From assembly GCA_964242215.1 (NCBI GenBank), contig CAXTCJ010000036.1, positions 1-41,609 on the forward strand: a stretch of DNA of 41,609 bases, read 5' to 3'. The notes beneath the pieces are model-generated. The model ran no database searches. It was not told the DNA's origin and worked only from the letters and a program-made list of their open reading frames with translations. Both the position numbers and the translations under genes were made by a program. Positions 1-7,142 of this stretch are shown in pieces. Origin of the DNA: LMUY01 sp964242215. GTDB taxonomy: Bacteria > Pseudomonadota > Alphaproteobacteria > Acetobacterales > Acetobacteraceae. Positions within the stretch are counted from its first letter, which is position 1, and each line of letters opens with the position of its first letter.

Positions 1-112
1 CCTGACGCGCTGCGATCACATCGTCCGGCTTGATCGCAGTCTGGTCCGCCGCATGAGCCATGCCCACCAGACCGATCGCCAACGCCACGCCACCCATCAC
101 CATTGCCCGCAT
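1..112 (-). CDS. Secreted protein, N-terminal part, possible cytochrome c'
   Basis: Only the first 37 codons are inside the window; the gene continues beyond position 1. The visible peptide begins MRAMVMGG, runs through a hydrophobic stretch to an AHA-A type signal peptidase site near residue 20, and continues as DQTAIKPDDVIAARQ. A mature start with lysine-proline followed by an 'xxxRQ' helix is typical of cytochrome c' / c-556 proteins, which are exported electron-transfer or gas-binding haems. The start is supported by an AGAGG about nine bases upstream on the minus strand. The haem motif (CxxCH) lies outside the window, so the family call is tentative; the signal peptide itself is clear. 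Confidence 0.45.
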   Translation of the reverse strand, partial: MRAMVMGGVALAIGLVGMAHAADQTAIKPDDVIAARQ

Positions 113-238
113 CGACCAGCCCTCTGAAACGTTGCAGCTTATGGTGTCATTGGCCACGCGTCGCTGCCAAACGAAAAGCGCATGACATGCCGCAGCTTTC
201 CCTTCAGTTGTGCGCCCATCCAGGAGTTCTGCGAGTTC

Positions 239-802
239 ATGCCAGCCAACATCCGCTCCGTTGCCGTCTTCTGCGGGTCCCGCGTGGGCCATGACCCGGC
301 GTGGCGCGCCGGCGCCGAAGCACTCGGGCGCGGCCTCGCCTCCTATGGCATTAGGCTGGTCTACGGCGGCGGCCGGGTCGGGCTGATGGGCGCGGTGGCG
401 GATGGTGCGCTGGCCGCGGGTGGGGCAGTGACCGGGATCATCCCCGACTTCCTGCGGGCCCGGGAAGTGGCGCATCCTGGCGTTCCGGACCTGCTGGTGA
501 CCGACACCATGCACAGCCGCAAGGCACTGATGGCCGAGCATGCCGACGCTTTCGTCACCTTGCCGGGCGGCTTGGGCACGCTGGACGAGACGATCGAGAT
601 CATCACCTGGCGGCAGTTGGGGCTGCACGACCGGCCGGTGCTGATCGCCAACCTCAACGGCTGGGCCACCGGGCTGATCAACCTGCTGAACGAGTTCGTC
701 ACCGACGGTTTCGCAGACCCCTCCGCCCGTGCCCTGTATGAGGTGTTGCCGGACGTTCCCGCGATCCTACGACGCCTGCTGACACTGCCGGCGCGGACGT
801 AG
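239..802 (+). CDS. LOG family (TIGR00730) nucleotide hydrolase
   Basis: A 187-residue Rossmann-fold protein of the LOG family, which cleaves nucleoside 5'-monophosphates to free base and ribose 5-phosphate and is best known as the cytokinin-activating phosphoribohydrolase. The family signature PGGLGTLDE sits at residues 109-117, preceded by the nucleotide loop GGGRVGLMG (43-51) and the conserved MHSRK segment (91-95). An in-frame ATG at 182 would add 19 residues lacking family resemblance. I prefer 239 because the protein then starts just before the first beta strand (SVAVFCGS) and has AGGAG upstream at 222-226. It stands alone, divergent from the cytochrome-like gene. The physiological substrate in bacteria is often unknown. 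Confidence 0.9.
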   Translation: MPANIRSVAVFCGSRVGHDPAWRAGAEALGRGLASYGIRLVYGGGRVGLMGAVADGALAAGGAVTGIIPDFLRAREVAHPGVPDLLVTDTMHSRKALMAEHADAFVTLPGGLGTLDETIEIITWRQLGLHDRPVLIANLNGWATGLINLLNEFVTDGFADPSARALYEVLPDVPAILRRLLTLPART

Positions 803-803
803 C

Positions 804-832
804 TTGCAGCCGGAGCAACCCGGCGCTATACG
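804..832 (+). promoter_or_regulatory. Sigma-70-type promoter of tRNA-Pro
   Basis: TTGCAG (804-809), a 17-base spacer and TATACG (827-832) lie just before the tRNA, putting the expected transcription start near 839, six bases before the mature 5' end. Spacing and position fit a tRNA promoter; the last two bases of the -10 differ from consensus. Confidence 0.55.
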
Positions 833-844
833 CCGCTCCTCGGT

Positions 845-921
845 CGGAGCGTAGCTCAGCCTGGTAGAGCGCTTGCTTCGGGAGCCAGAGGCCGGAGGTT
901 CGAATCCTCTCGCTCCGACCA
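845..921 (+). tRNA. tRNA-Pro (anticodon CGG), CCA encoded
   Basis: The cloverleaf is complete. Acceptor CGGAGCG (845-851) pairs perfectly with CGCTCCG (911-917), followed by discriminator A and genomic CCA. The D stem is GCTC/GAGC, the T arm is GGAGG-TTCGAAT-CCTCT. The anticodon loop TTCGGGA (877-883) gives anticodon CGG at 879-881, reading CCG. The anticodon stem is CTTGC/GCCAG, with one U-C mismatch (874 against 886) where a G-C pair would be expected. The gene lies nine bases from the end of convergent metW. Confidence 0.96.
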
Positions 922-929
922 ATTCGTTT

Positions 930-1532
930 TCAGCTTGCCCGCCGCAGCAGGAACAGCGCCTGCTCCCCGAACATGTTGGCCAACCGGGGGAAGCGGCGCC
1001 AGGGCGAACGCCTCCCGGCTTCGTCGACGGCGAGCCAGCGCTCCACGGCATACCCCTCCTGCTGGCACAGTTCGAAGAAGTCGCGAATGGTGCAGGGGTG
1101 GATGTTCGGCGTCTCGTGCCAGGGCCGGTCCCACGTCTTGGTCATCGGCATGCGGCCGCCGACCAGCAACTGGCGCCGCACCGACCAGTGGCCGAAATTC
1201 GGGAACGACACCAACGCGCGGGTGCCGATCCGCAGCATCTGCCGCAGCACCTCCCGCGGACGCTCCACCGCCTGCAGTGTGCGGGACAGCACGACATAGT
1301 CGAACGCCGCGTCCGGGTAGTGCTCCAGGTCGGTATCGGCGTCGCCCTGCATCACCGGCAGGCCGTGGGCGACGGCGTGGGTCACGGCGGCCATGTCCAG
1401 TTCGATGCCGCGCGCGTCGCAGCCGCGGGTTCGGAACAAATGGTCCAGCAGGTCCCCATCGCCGCAGCCGATGTCGAGCACCCGGCTACCGGGGCTGATC
1501 ATCTCGCTCATCAATCGCAGGTCGAGCCGCAT
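930..1532 (-). CDS. metW: Methionine biosynthesis protein MetW
   Basis: A 200-residue class I SAM-dependent methyltransferase fold with motif I VLDIGCGDG near residue 20. MetW is the usual partner of MetX; it forms a complex with homoserine acyltransferase and supports its activity. The frame stays open upstream to 1700, but the extra N-terminus is encoded by a palindromic repeat (TPHPGPLPQGERE), so I start at MRLDLRL, where family members begin. The ribosome site there is weak (GAAG). It follows metX on the minus strand, with the repeat filling the 140-base gap, and ends nine bases from the convergent tRNA gene. Confidence 0.88.
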   Translation of the reverse strand: MRLDLRLMSEMISPGSRVLDIGCGDGDLLDHLFRTRGCDARGIELDMAAVTHAVAHGLPVMQGDADTDLEHYPDAAFDYVVLSRTLQAVERPREVLRQMLRIGTRALVSFPNFGHWSVRRQLLVGGRMPMTKTWDRPWHETPNIHPCTIRDFFELCQQEGYAVERWLAVDEAGRRSPWRRFPRLANMFGEQALFLLRRAS

Positions 1533-1571
1533 GTTCTTCGCGACGAACTGAACGGGCGGCTTCAACGCGGC

Positions 1572-1616
1572 CTTCTCCCTCTCCCCTTGCGGGAGAGGGC
1601 CGGGGTGAGGGGTGGC
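1572..1616. repeat. Palindromic REP-like element, copy 1
   Basis: The core hairpin is CCCTCTCCC (1577-1585), loop CTTGC, GGGAGAGGG (1591-1599), followed by CGGGGTGAGGGGT. The same element in the same orientation occurs at 11062-11102 inside midA. Similarity between the two copies weakly continues for about 60 bases on the right (GTTCG-TGCG, GAAGC-GC, CGCAG, GGCAGAAG-like patches), so the whole unit may be about 100 bases. Confidence 0.85.
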
Positions 1617-1674
1617 CGTTCGTGCGTTAAGTGGCTGAAGCCGCCCCTTCCCGCGCAGAACGGCAGAAGGAGGG

Positions 1675-2880
1675 TCATGCCAGCCCTGCGTGTTCGGCAC
1701 AGCCGCTCAGGAAGCCACGCAGAGTGCGGTGGAAATCCGGCTCGTCCAGCAAAAACGCGTCGTGCCCCTTATCCGACGCGATCTCCACAAAGCTGACGTT
1801 CGCCGCGGCCCGGTTCAGCGCACGCGCGATGGCGCGGGACTGCGGCGTCGGGAACAACCAGTCGGACGTGAACGAAACAACGCAGAACCGAGTGCGCGTG
1901 CCACCGAACGCCGCCGCCAGATTGCCGTCGTGCTCGGCCGCCAGGTCGAAGAAATCCATCGCCCGGGTGATCGTCAGGTAGGAGTTCGCGTCGAACCGGC
2001 GCACGAACGTGCTGCCCTGGTGACGCAAGTAACTCTCCACCTCGAACATGTCGCCGAACAGGCTCAACGCCTCCTGCGCCCGATCCGGACCCGCCTGCAA
2101 CCGGCGGCCGAACTTGCGGGTCAGCGCCTGCTCCGAAAGGTAGGTGATGTGCGCCGCCATCCGCGCCACGGCCAGGCCGCGCGCGGGCACTTGGCCCGTC
2201 TCCCAATAGCGGCCGGCGCGATACTCGGGGTCGGCGAAGATCGCCTGCCGGCCAACCTCGTGGAAGGCGATGTTCTGCGCGGAGTGGAACGGTGCGGTGG
2301 CGATCGGCACCGCGGCAAACACCATCGCCGGGTAGGTGGACGCCCATTCCAGCACCTGCATGCCGCCCATCGATCCGCCGACCACGGCGAACAGCCGGCC
2401 GATGCCCAGGTGATCGATCAGTCGCTTCTGCGCCCGCACCATGTCGCGGATGGTGATGGGGGGGAACAAGGTGCCCCACGGCTCGCCGGTCGCCGGGTCG
2501 ATCGACCGAGGGCCGGTCGAGCCGAGGCAGGACCCCAGCACGTTGGTGCAGATGACGAAGAACCGATCGGTGTCGATCGGGCGCCCCGGGCCGACCACGA
2601 CCTCCCACCAGCCGGGTTTGCCGGTGATCGGGTGGCGTTCGGCCAGGTATTGATCGCCGGTGAGCGCATGGCACACCAGGATCGCGTTGCTGCGGTCAGC
2701 ATTGAGCGCACCGTAGGTCTGGTATGCGACGTCGATGCCCGGCAGGCTCTGGCCGCAATCCAGCGCGAAGACCTCGCCGAAGCGGGCGAATTGGTGCGCA
2801 ACCGGCGCCAAAGCGTCGGGTTGAGGGGTTTGAGGCAGATCCACGCCGCTTTGTATGGCGATGCGGCCACGACGCGGCAA
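1675..2880 (-). CDS. metX: Homoserine O-acyltransferase MetX
   Basis: An alpha/beta-hydrolase acyltransferase that acylates L-homoserine from acetyl-CoA or succinyl-CoA, the first committed step of methionine synthesis. Visible landmarks are the nucleophile elbow GGSMGG (Ser170), CHALTGDQY (70-78), Asp340 in TSDWLF and His373 in KGHDAF, giving a full triad. Sequence alone does not separate acetyl from succinyl specificity. There is no ATG at the N-terminus: the longest form starts with TTG at 2880, and a GTG at 2844 (VDLPQTP) is an alternative giving 389 residues. It is divergent from the chorismate mutase operon and upstream of metW. I saw no recognisable SAM-II riboswitch in the leader. Confidence 0.93.
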   Translation of the reverse strand: MPRRGRIAIQSGVDLPQTPQPDALAPVAHQFARFGEVFALDCGQSLPGIDVAYQTYGALNADRSNAILVCHALTGDQYLAERHPITGKPGWWEVVVGPGRPIDTDRFFVICTNVLGSCLGSTGPRSIDPATGEPWGTLFPPITIRDMVRAQKRLIDHLGIGRLFAVVGGSMGGMQVLEWASTYPAMVFAAVPIATAPFHSAQNIAFHEVGRQAIFADPEYRAGRYWETGQVPARGLAVARMAAHITYLSEQALTRKFGRRLQAGPDRAQEALSLFGDMFEVESYLRHQGSTFVRRFDANSYLTITRAMDFFDLAAEHDGNLAAAFGGTRTRFCVVSFTSDWLFPTPQSRAIARALNRAAANVSFVEIASDKGHDAFLLDEPDFHRTLRGFLSGCAEHAGLA

Positions 2881-2987
2881 CAGTGCCTGTTATGTCCGCC
2901 GTGAATACGGGCCTTCACGACAACGGAGCGCCGATAGCAGCGGTAATGCGTTTGCCCCGTCGCACCGCCCGGTTTATGCGTTTGTTC

Positions 2988-3854
2988 ATGTCCAGCACTC
3001 TACAACCGGCCGCACCGCCGGATCTCTCGGCCCTGCGCGCTGAGTTGGATCGGCTGGACGACGCCATGCACGACCTGCTCATGGAGCGCGCCGGCGTGGT
3101 GGAGAAGGTCGGCCAGGTGGCAGCCAAGGGTCGCGTGGCACTCCGCCCGGGCCGCGAGGCCGCCATCATCCGCCGGCTGCTGGCGCGTCACACCGGCCGG
3201 TTCCCGCCGGGCCGGCTGGTGCAGCTGTGGCGCGAGCTGATCAGCGGCATGACGGCGATCCAGCGCCCCTTCCTGCTCGCCGTCTGTGCGCCCGATTCCG
3301 CCAGCGGCTACATCGCGGCAGCGCGGGAGCACTTCGGCCCGCAGACACCGATCCGTGTCCTCCGCACCCCCGCCCAGGCCATCGGTGAGGTGAGCAACGG
3401 CGCTGCCTCCGCCGCCGTCCTGCCGCTGCCGGCCGAGGACGAACCCGCATCGGCCGCATGGTGGACCGCCCTGCTGCACAAGGACGAACCCCGCATCCAC
3501 ATCGTCGGCCGCCTGCCCTTCTGGGTGCCGCGGCCGGAGGGTACCCGCGAACTGCCGGCGCTCCTGGTCTCTGCCGCCCCGCCGGATCCGAGCGGGCTGG
3601 ACCGATCTTTCCTCGGGCTGGAAGTCGGCATGGATCAGAGCCGTGCCCGCCTGTCTGCCAGCCTGGCCGAGGCCGGGTTCGAGACCGGCACCACCGTCCT
3701 GCGCCGCGATCCGGGCCCAGGTGCCGCCCGCGTGCTGGTGGACGTGGCCGGTTTCGTCGCGGACAGCGACCCACGGCTGCCGACCCTGACCGCCACCCTG
3801 CGCCCGCCTGTCGTGCTGGGCGCCTACGCCGTCCCGATTGGAGGAACACAATGA
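2988..3854 (+). CDS. Chorismate mutase (AroQ) with degenerate prephenate dehydratase/ACT-like C-terminus
   Basis: A 288-residue protein. Residues 13-95 form an all-helical AroQ chorismate mutase domain, converting chorismate to prephenate, with the expected active-site residues Arg17, Arg34, Lys40, Glu57-region and Gln92. Residues 97-180 resemble the first lobe of prephenate dehydratase in outline, but I find no ENS or TRF catalytic motif. Residues 200-285 look like an ACT-type regulatory module. The start is uncertain: in-frame ATGs at 2892, 2946, 2976 and 2988 all lack a strong ribosome site. The end overlaps hisC as ATGA, indicating translational coupling. The gene heads an aromatic amino acid operon with hisC and tyrC. 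Confidence 0.85.
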   Translation: MSSTLQPAAPPDLSALRAELDRLDDAMHDLLMERAGVVEKVGQVAAKGRVALRPGREAAIIRRLLARHTGRFPPGRLVQLWRELISGMTAIQRPFLLAVCAPDSASGYIAAAREHFGPQTPIRVLRTPAQAIGEVSNGAASAAVLPLPAEDEPASAAWWTALLHKDEPRIHIVGRLPFWVPRPEGTRELPALLVSAAPPDPSGLDRSFLGLEVGMDQSRARLSASLAEAGFETGTTVLRRDPGPGAARVLVDVAGFVADSDPRLPTLTATLRPPVVLGAYAVPIGGTQ

Positions 3855-4933
3855 GTGCGCCGCGCCCGAACCCCGCAATCCTGAAGATCGCGCCCTATGT
3901 GGGCGGCGAGGCGCAACTCACGGGCGTCAACCGGGTCATCAAACTGTCGTCCAACGAGGGCGCTTTCGGTCCGCCCCCCGCCGCCATCGCCGCCGCCGCC
4001 AAGGCGGCCACCGAGATGCACCGCTACCCCGATGGCGGCTGCCACGCGCTGCGCCAGGCGATCGGCTCGCGGTTCGGGCTGGACCCGGAGCGCATCGTCT
4101 GCGGCAACGGGTCGGACGAGTTGCTGGCGCTGCTGATCCACGCCTACGCCGGCCCGGGTGCGGAGATCGTGATGAGCGCGCACGGCTTCGTCATGTACGA
4201 TATCGCCGGCACCGCCTCTGGCGCCCGCGTGATCAAGGTGCCGGAGCGCAACCTTGGGACCGACATCGACGCGATGCTGGCCGCCGTGTCGCCGGACACG
4301 CGCATGGTGATCATCGCCAACCCGAACAACCCGACCGGCAGCCTGCTGCCGCAATCCGAGGTCGAGCGGCTGCGCGCGGGCCTGCCGCCGGACGTGCTGC
4401 TGCTGATCGACGCTGCCTATAGTGAGTACGTGGACCGCCCCGACTACGACGCCGGCACCAAACTGGTGGATGCCGGCGACAACACGGTGATGACGCGCAC
4501 CTTCAGCAAGATCTTCGGCATGGGCGGCACGCGGCTCGGCTGGTGCTATGGCCCGCCGGCCATCATCGATGTGATGAACCGCAGCCGCGGCCCGTTCAAC
4601 GTGAACCTGGTCGCCCAGGAAGCCGGCATCGCCGCACTGTCGGAGCAGCATTGGGTGGAAGCCGGGCGCGCCCACAACGCCACCCAGCGCGCCAAGCTGA
4701 CGGCGGCGCTCGAGAGCATCGGCATCAAAGTCTGGCCCAGCGAGGGCAATTTCGTGCTGGCCGATTTCGCCACGCCCGAAGCCGCCGACGCCGCCGACGC
4801 TGCCCTGCGCCGCCGCGGCATCATCGTCCGCGGCATGCGCGCCTACAATCTTGCGCACTGCCTGCGGATCACCGTCGGTACCGCGGAGGAGTGCGACCTG
4901 GTGGCGGAGGCGCTAGCCGAACGGCATGGCTGA
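3851..4933 (+). CDS. hisC: Histidinol-phosphate / aromatic aminotransferase HisC
   Basis: A 360-residue fold-type I PLP aminotransferase. Motifs in order are NEGAFGPPP (35-43), ANPNNPTG (157-164), DAAY (187-190) with the cofactor-binding Asp, and the Schiff-base lysine Lys220 in TFSKIFGMGG. The ATG overlaps the chorismate mutase stop and has GGAGGA five bases upstream. Its place between chorismate mutase and prephenate dehydrogenase argues that it transaminates aromatic keto acids (prephenate, phenylpyruvate or hydroxyphenylpyruvate) as well as, or instead of, imidazole acetol phosphate. The dual role is known for alphaproteobacterial HisC2 proteins but is an inference here. Confidence 0.93.
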   Translation: MSAPRPNPAILKIAPYVGGEAQLTGVNRVIKLSSNEGAFGPPPAAIAAAAKAATEMHRYPDGGCHALRQAIGSRFGLDPERIVCGNGSDELLALLIHAYAGPGAEIVMSAHGFVMYDIAGTASGARVIKVPERNLGTDIDAMLAAVSPDTRMVIIANPNNPTGSLLPQSEVERLRAGLPPDVLLLIDAAYSEYVDRPDYDAGTKLVDAGDNTVMTRTFSKIFGMGGTRLGWCYGPPAIIDVMNRSRGPFNVNLVAQEAGIAALSEQHWVEAGRAHNATQRAKLTAALESIGIKVWPSEGNFVLADFATPEAADAADAALRRRGIIVRGMRAYNLAHCLRITVGTAEECDLVAEALAERHG

Positions 4934-5813
4934 CCCGGTGTTTCGCCGGCTCGTGGTCATCGGACTCGGGCTGATCGGCAGCTCCGTCCTGCGCGCTTGC
5001 CAGGAGCACCCCGGCCTGGTTGGGCACCTGGTCGCCCACGATAGCGACCCGGTCGTGCTAGGCCGGGTGGGTGAGTTGGGGCTGGCCGATACGGTCGAGC
5101 CGAGCCTCACCGCCGCCGTGGCTGGGGCGGATTGCGTCATGCTGTGTGCCCCCGTGGGCGCCTTCGCGGTCCTGGCAGCGGCGATCGCGCCGCATCTCGC
5201 GCCGGGCACCGTGGTGACGGACACCGGCTCCACCAAGCAGTCGGTGATTCGGGACCTGGGCGCCGCCCTGCCCGCATCGGTGCACCTGGTGCCGGCGCAC
5301 CCGATGGCGGGGACCGAGTTCTCGGGTCCGGACGCCGGGTTCGCCACCCTGTTTAAGGGCCGCTGGTGCCTTCTGACCCCCCTGCCCGACTGCGACCCGG
5401 CGGCGGTCGAGCAGGTCGCGGCATTGTGGCGCGGCATGGGGGCCGAGATCGAGACGATGGAGCCGGGCCACCACGATCGCGTCGTCGCCATCGTCAGCCA
5501 CCTGCCCCACCTGATCGCGTTCACCATCTGCGGCACCGCCGACGACTTGGCCGACGAGAGCCGCCAGCAGGTGATGCGCTTCGCCGCTGCCGGCTTCCGC
5601 GACTTCACCCGCATCGCCGCGTCCGACCCGGTCATGTGGCGTGACGTATTCCTGAACAACCGCGAGGCGCTGCTCGAGATGCTGGCCCGCTTCACCGAGG
5701 ACGCCCAGGCGATGGCCCGCGCGGTCCGATGGGGTGACGCCAGCTACATCGAGCACAAGATCGACCGCGGACGTGCGGTCCGCCGCAGCCTGATCGAGCT
5801 GAACCAGGCCTGA
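4926..5813 (+). CDS. tyrC: Prephenate/arogenate dehydrogenase
   Basis: A 295-residue NAD(P)-dependent dehydrogenase of the TyrA/TyrC family, oxidatively decarboxylating prephenate or arogenate in tyrosine synthesis. The dinucleotide loop GLGLIG is at residues 13-18, and the catalytic histidine motif AHPMAGTEFSG starts at 124 (His125). It lacks a fused chorismate mutase or ACT domain, matching the separate mutase two genes upstream. It overlaps hisC by eight bases and ends the three-gene aromatic operon. Prephenate versus arogenate preference cannot be read from the sequence. Confidence 0.93.
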   Translation: MADPVFRRLVVIGLGLIGSSVLRACQEHPGLVGHLVAHDSDPVVLGRVGELGLADTVEPSLTAAVAGADCVMLCAPVGAFAVLAAAIAPHLAPGTVVTDTGSTKQSVIRDLGAALPASVHLVPAHPMAGTEFSGPDAGFATLFKGRWCLLTPLPDCDPAAVEQVAALWRGMGAEIETMEPGHHDRVVAIVSHLPHLIAFTICGTADDLADESRQQVMRFAAAGFRDFTRIAASDPVMWRDVFLNNREALLEMLARFTEDAQAMARAVRWGDASYIEHKIDRGRAVRRSLIELNQA

Positions 5814-5816
5814 CGC

Positions 5817-6236
5817 TTGCCGCTGATCAGCGTGACCCGGCTCCGCCTCGCCTCGCCGCGGTATCTGCCGGGGTTTGTCTGGTATGCGGTCCGCTCGGCT
5901 TCGCAGGCCCGCCGCAGCCCCGGTTTCCAGGGAATGCGGTTTCTGGCGGACCGGCGGCTGACGTTCTGGACCGCGACGGCCTGGGACGACCTCGCCGGCA
6001 TGAAGGCGCATCGCAACGCCGGGTCGCACCGGTTTGCCATGAAATACCTCGCCGCCTGGTGCGACGAGGCGAGTGTCACTCGCTCGCTCGGTCCCATCGA
6101 GTCGATGGACGATTGGGCCGCGGCCCATGATCGGATGCTGGCCGAGGGCGAGGCCAGCCATGTCCGCCAGCCGAGCCCGCAGCAGCTCACCCGATCCTGG
6201 GCGCCACCGCGGACCCGTCGGCGGTTCAGCCGATAA
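5817..6236 (+). CDS. DUF3291-like small protein (dimeric alpha/beta-barrel type)
   Basis: A 139-residue protein beginning at TTG, three bases after the tyrC stop. The first 95 residues (VTRLRLAS, the segment LADRRLTFWTATAWDD, then MKAHRNAGSHR and WCDEAS) follow the pattern of DUF3291 and antibiotic-biosynthesis-monooxygenase-like proteins, a small ferredoxin-like fold of mostly unknown function. The last 30 residues are basic and look disordered. Its spacing suggests co-transcription with tyrC, but no link to tyrosine synthesis is known. The 3' end overlaps the convergent hydrolase by 11 bases. Confidence 0.7.
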   Translation: MPLISVTRLRLASPRYLPGFVWYAVRSASQARRSPGFQGMRFLADRRLTFWTATAWDDLAGMKAHRNAGSHRFAMKYLAAWCDEASVTRSLGPIESMDDWAAAHDRMLAEGEASHVRQPSPQQLTRSWAPPRTRRRFSR

Positions 6237-7044
6237 AGGCCAGCAGATCGGCGTTCAGCTTGTCCTTCGACACGAAGAACGTGGCGTGCGGCGCGCCCTC
6301 ATACTCGATGAGCCTCGCCCCCGGAATCATGCTCGCGGCCTGCCGCCCGGCGATGTCGATCGGCACCGTCGCATCGGACGTGCCATGAATCACCAAGGTC
6401 GGGATGGTGAACGCCTTCATGTCCGGCCGGAAATCCGTCTCGGAAAAGGCGTGCACGCAATCTGTGGTGGCCTTGGGCGACGCCTTCATGGCCATCCAGA
6501 GCGCCCACTCCAGGATCTCCGTCGTGACAGTGAAGTTCAGCAAACCCGCCCCGAAGAACTGCTTGCCGAAGCCGGCGAGGAAGTTCGGCCGGTCCGCCGC
6601 CAACCCATCGAGGATCTTGTCGAACACCGACTGGTCCGCGCCGTCCGGATGATCCGGCGTCTTCAACAGCATCGGCGTTACGGCCGACAGCAGCACCGCC
6701 TTGGCCACTCGCGCCGTGCCGTAGCGCGACAGGTAGCGCGCCACCTCGCCGCCGCCCATCGAGAACCCAACGAGCGTGGCGCCCTGTAGGTCCAGCCCGT
6801 CCATGATCGCCTGCAGGTCGGCGGCCAGAGTGTCGTAATCGTAGCCACCCCAGGGCTGGCTGGACTTGCCGAAGCCACGCCGGTCATAGGCGATGACGCG
6901 GTAGCCACTCGCGGCCAGGACGGGCGCCTGGTACTCCCACATGTCGGAATTGAGCGGCCAGCCATGGATCAGCACCACGGGCTTGCCGGTCCCCCAATCG
7001 TTGTAGAACAGCTCTGTCCCGTCGGCGGCCTTGATGTACGGCAT
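6226..7044 (-). CDS. Alpha/beta hydrolase, cofactor-free haloperoxidase type
   Basis: A 272-residue alpha/beta hydrolase of the non-haem chloroperoxidase/arylesterase group. The triad is complete: Ser95 in GFSMGG, Asp224 in HGTSDATVP, His253 in GAPHATF. The oxyanion motif HGWPLNSDMWEYQ and the YDRRGFGKSSQPW segment are characteristic of this subgroup. No signal peptide is seen, so it is cytoplasmic. GGAGG lies about five bases before the ATG. It is transcribed alone, divergent from the sugar phosphotransferase gene and convergent with the DUF3291-like gene. The natural substrate is probably an ester or lactone; peroxidase activity is a side reaction in the family. Confidence 0.9.
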   Translation of the reverse strand: MPYIKAADGTELFYNDWGTGKPVVLIHGWPLNSDMWEYQAPVLAASGYRVIAYDRRGFGKSSQPWGGYDYDTLAADLQAIMDGLDLQGATLVGFSMGGGEVARYLSRYGTARVAKAVLLSAVTPMLLKTPDHPDGADQSVFDKILDGLAADRPNFLAGFGKQFFGAGLLNFTVTTEILEWALWMAMKASPKATTDCVHAFSETDFRPDMKAFTIPTLVIHGTSDATVPIDIAGRQAASMIPGARLIEYEGAPHATFFVSKDKLNADLLAFIG

Positions 7045-7142
7045 TCGATCCTCCGTCGTGTGTGCCTCGGGAACGGGGCCGGCGGGGGATTGGTTTCGAC
7101 GGCAAGGGTTTGTTTACCCGCTCCCGGTAGGGTCGATCCGGG

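Noticed and set aside
1690..2904. 404-codon plus-strand open frame opposite metX
   Set aside because: It is a GC-rich antisense shadow: no family resemblance, arginine/histidine-rich composition, and metX on the other strand has a complete catalytic triad.
2881..2987. Possible SAM-II riboswitch before metX
   Set aside because: Expected in some alphaproteobacteria, but I could not find the conserved pseudoknot segments; only a six-base hairpin (CGTGAA/TTCACG, 2900-2919) is seen.
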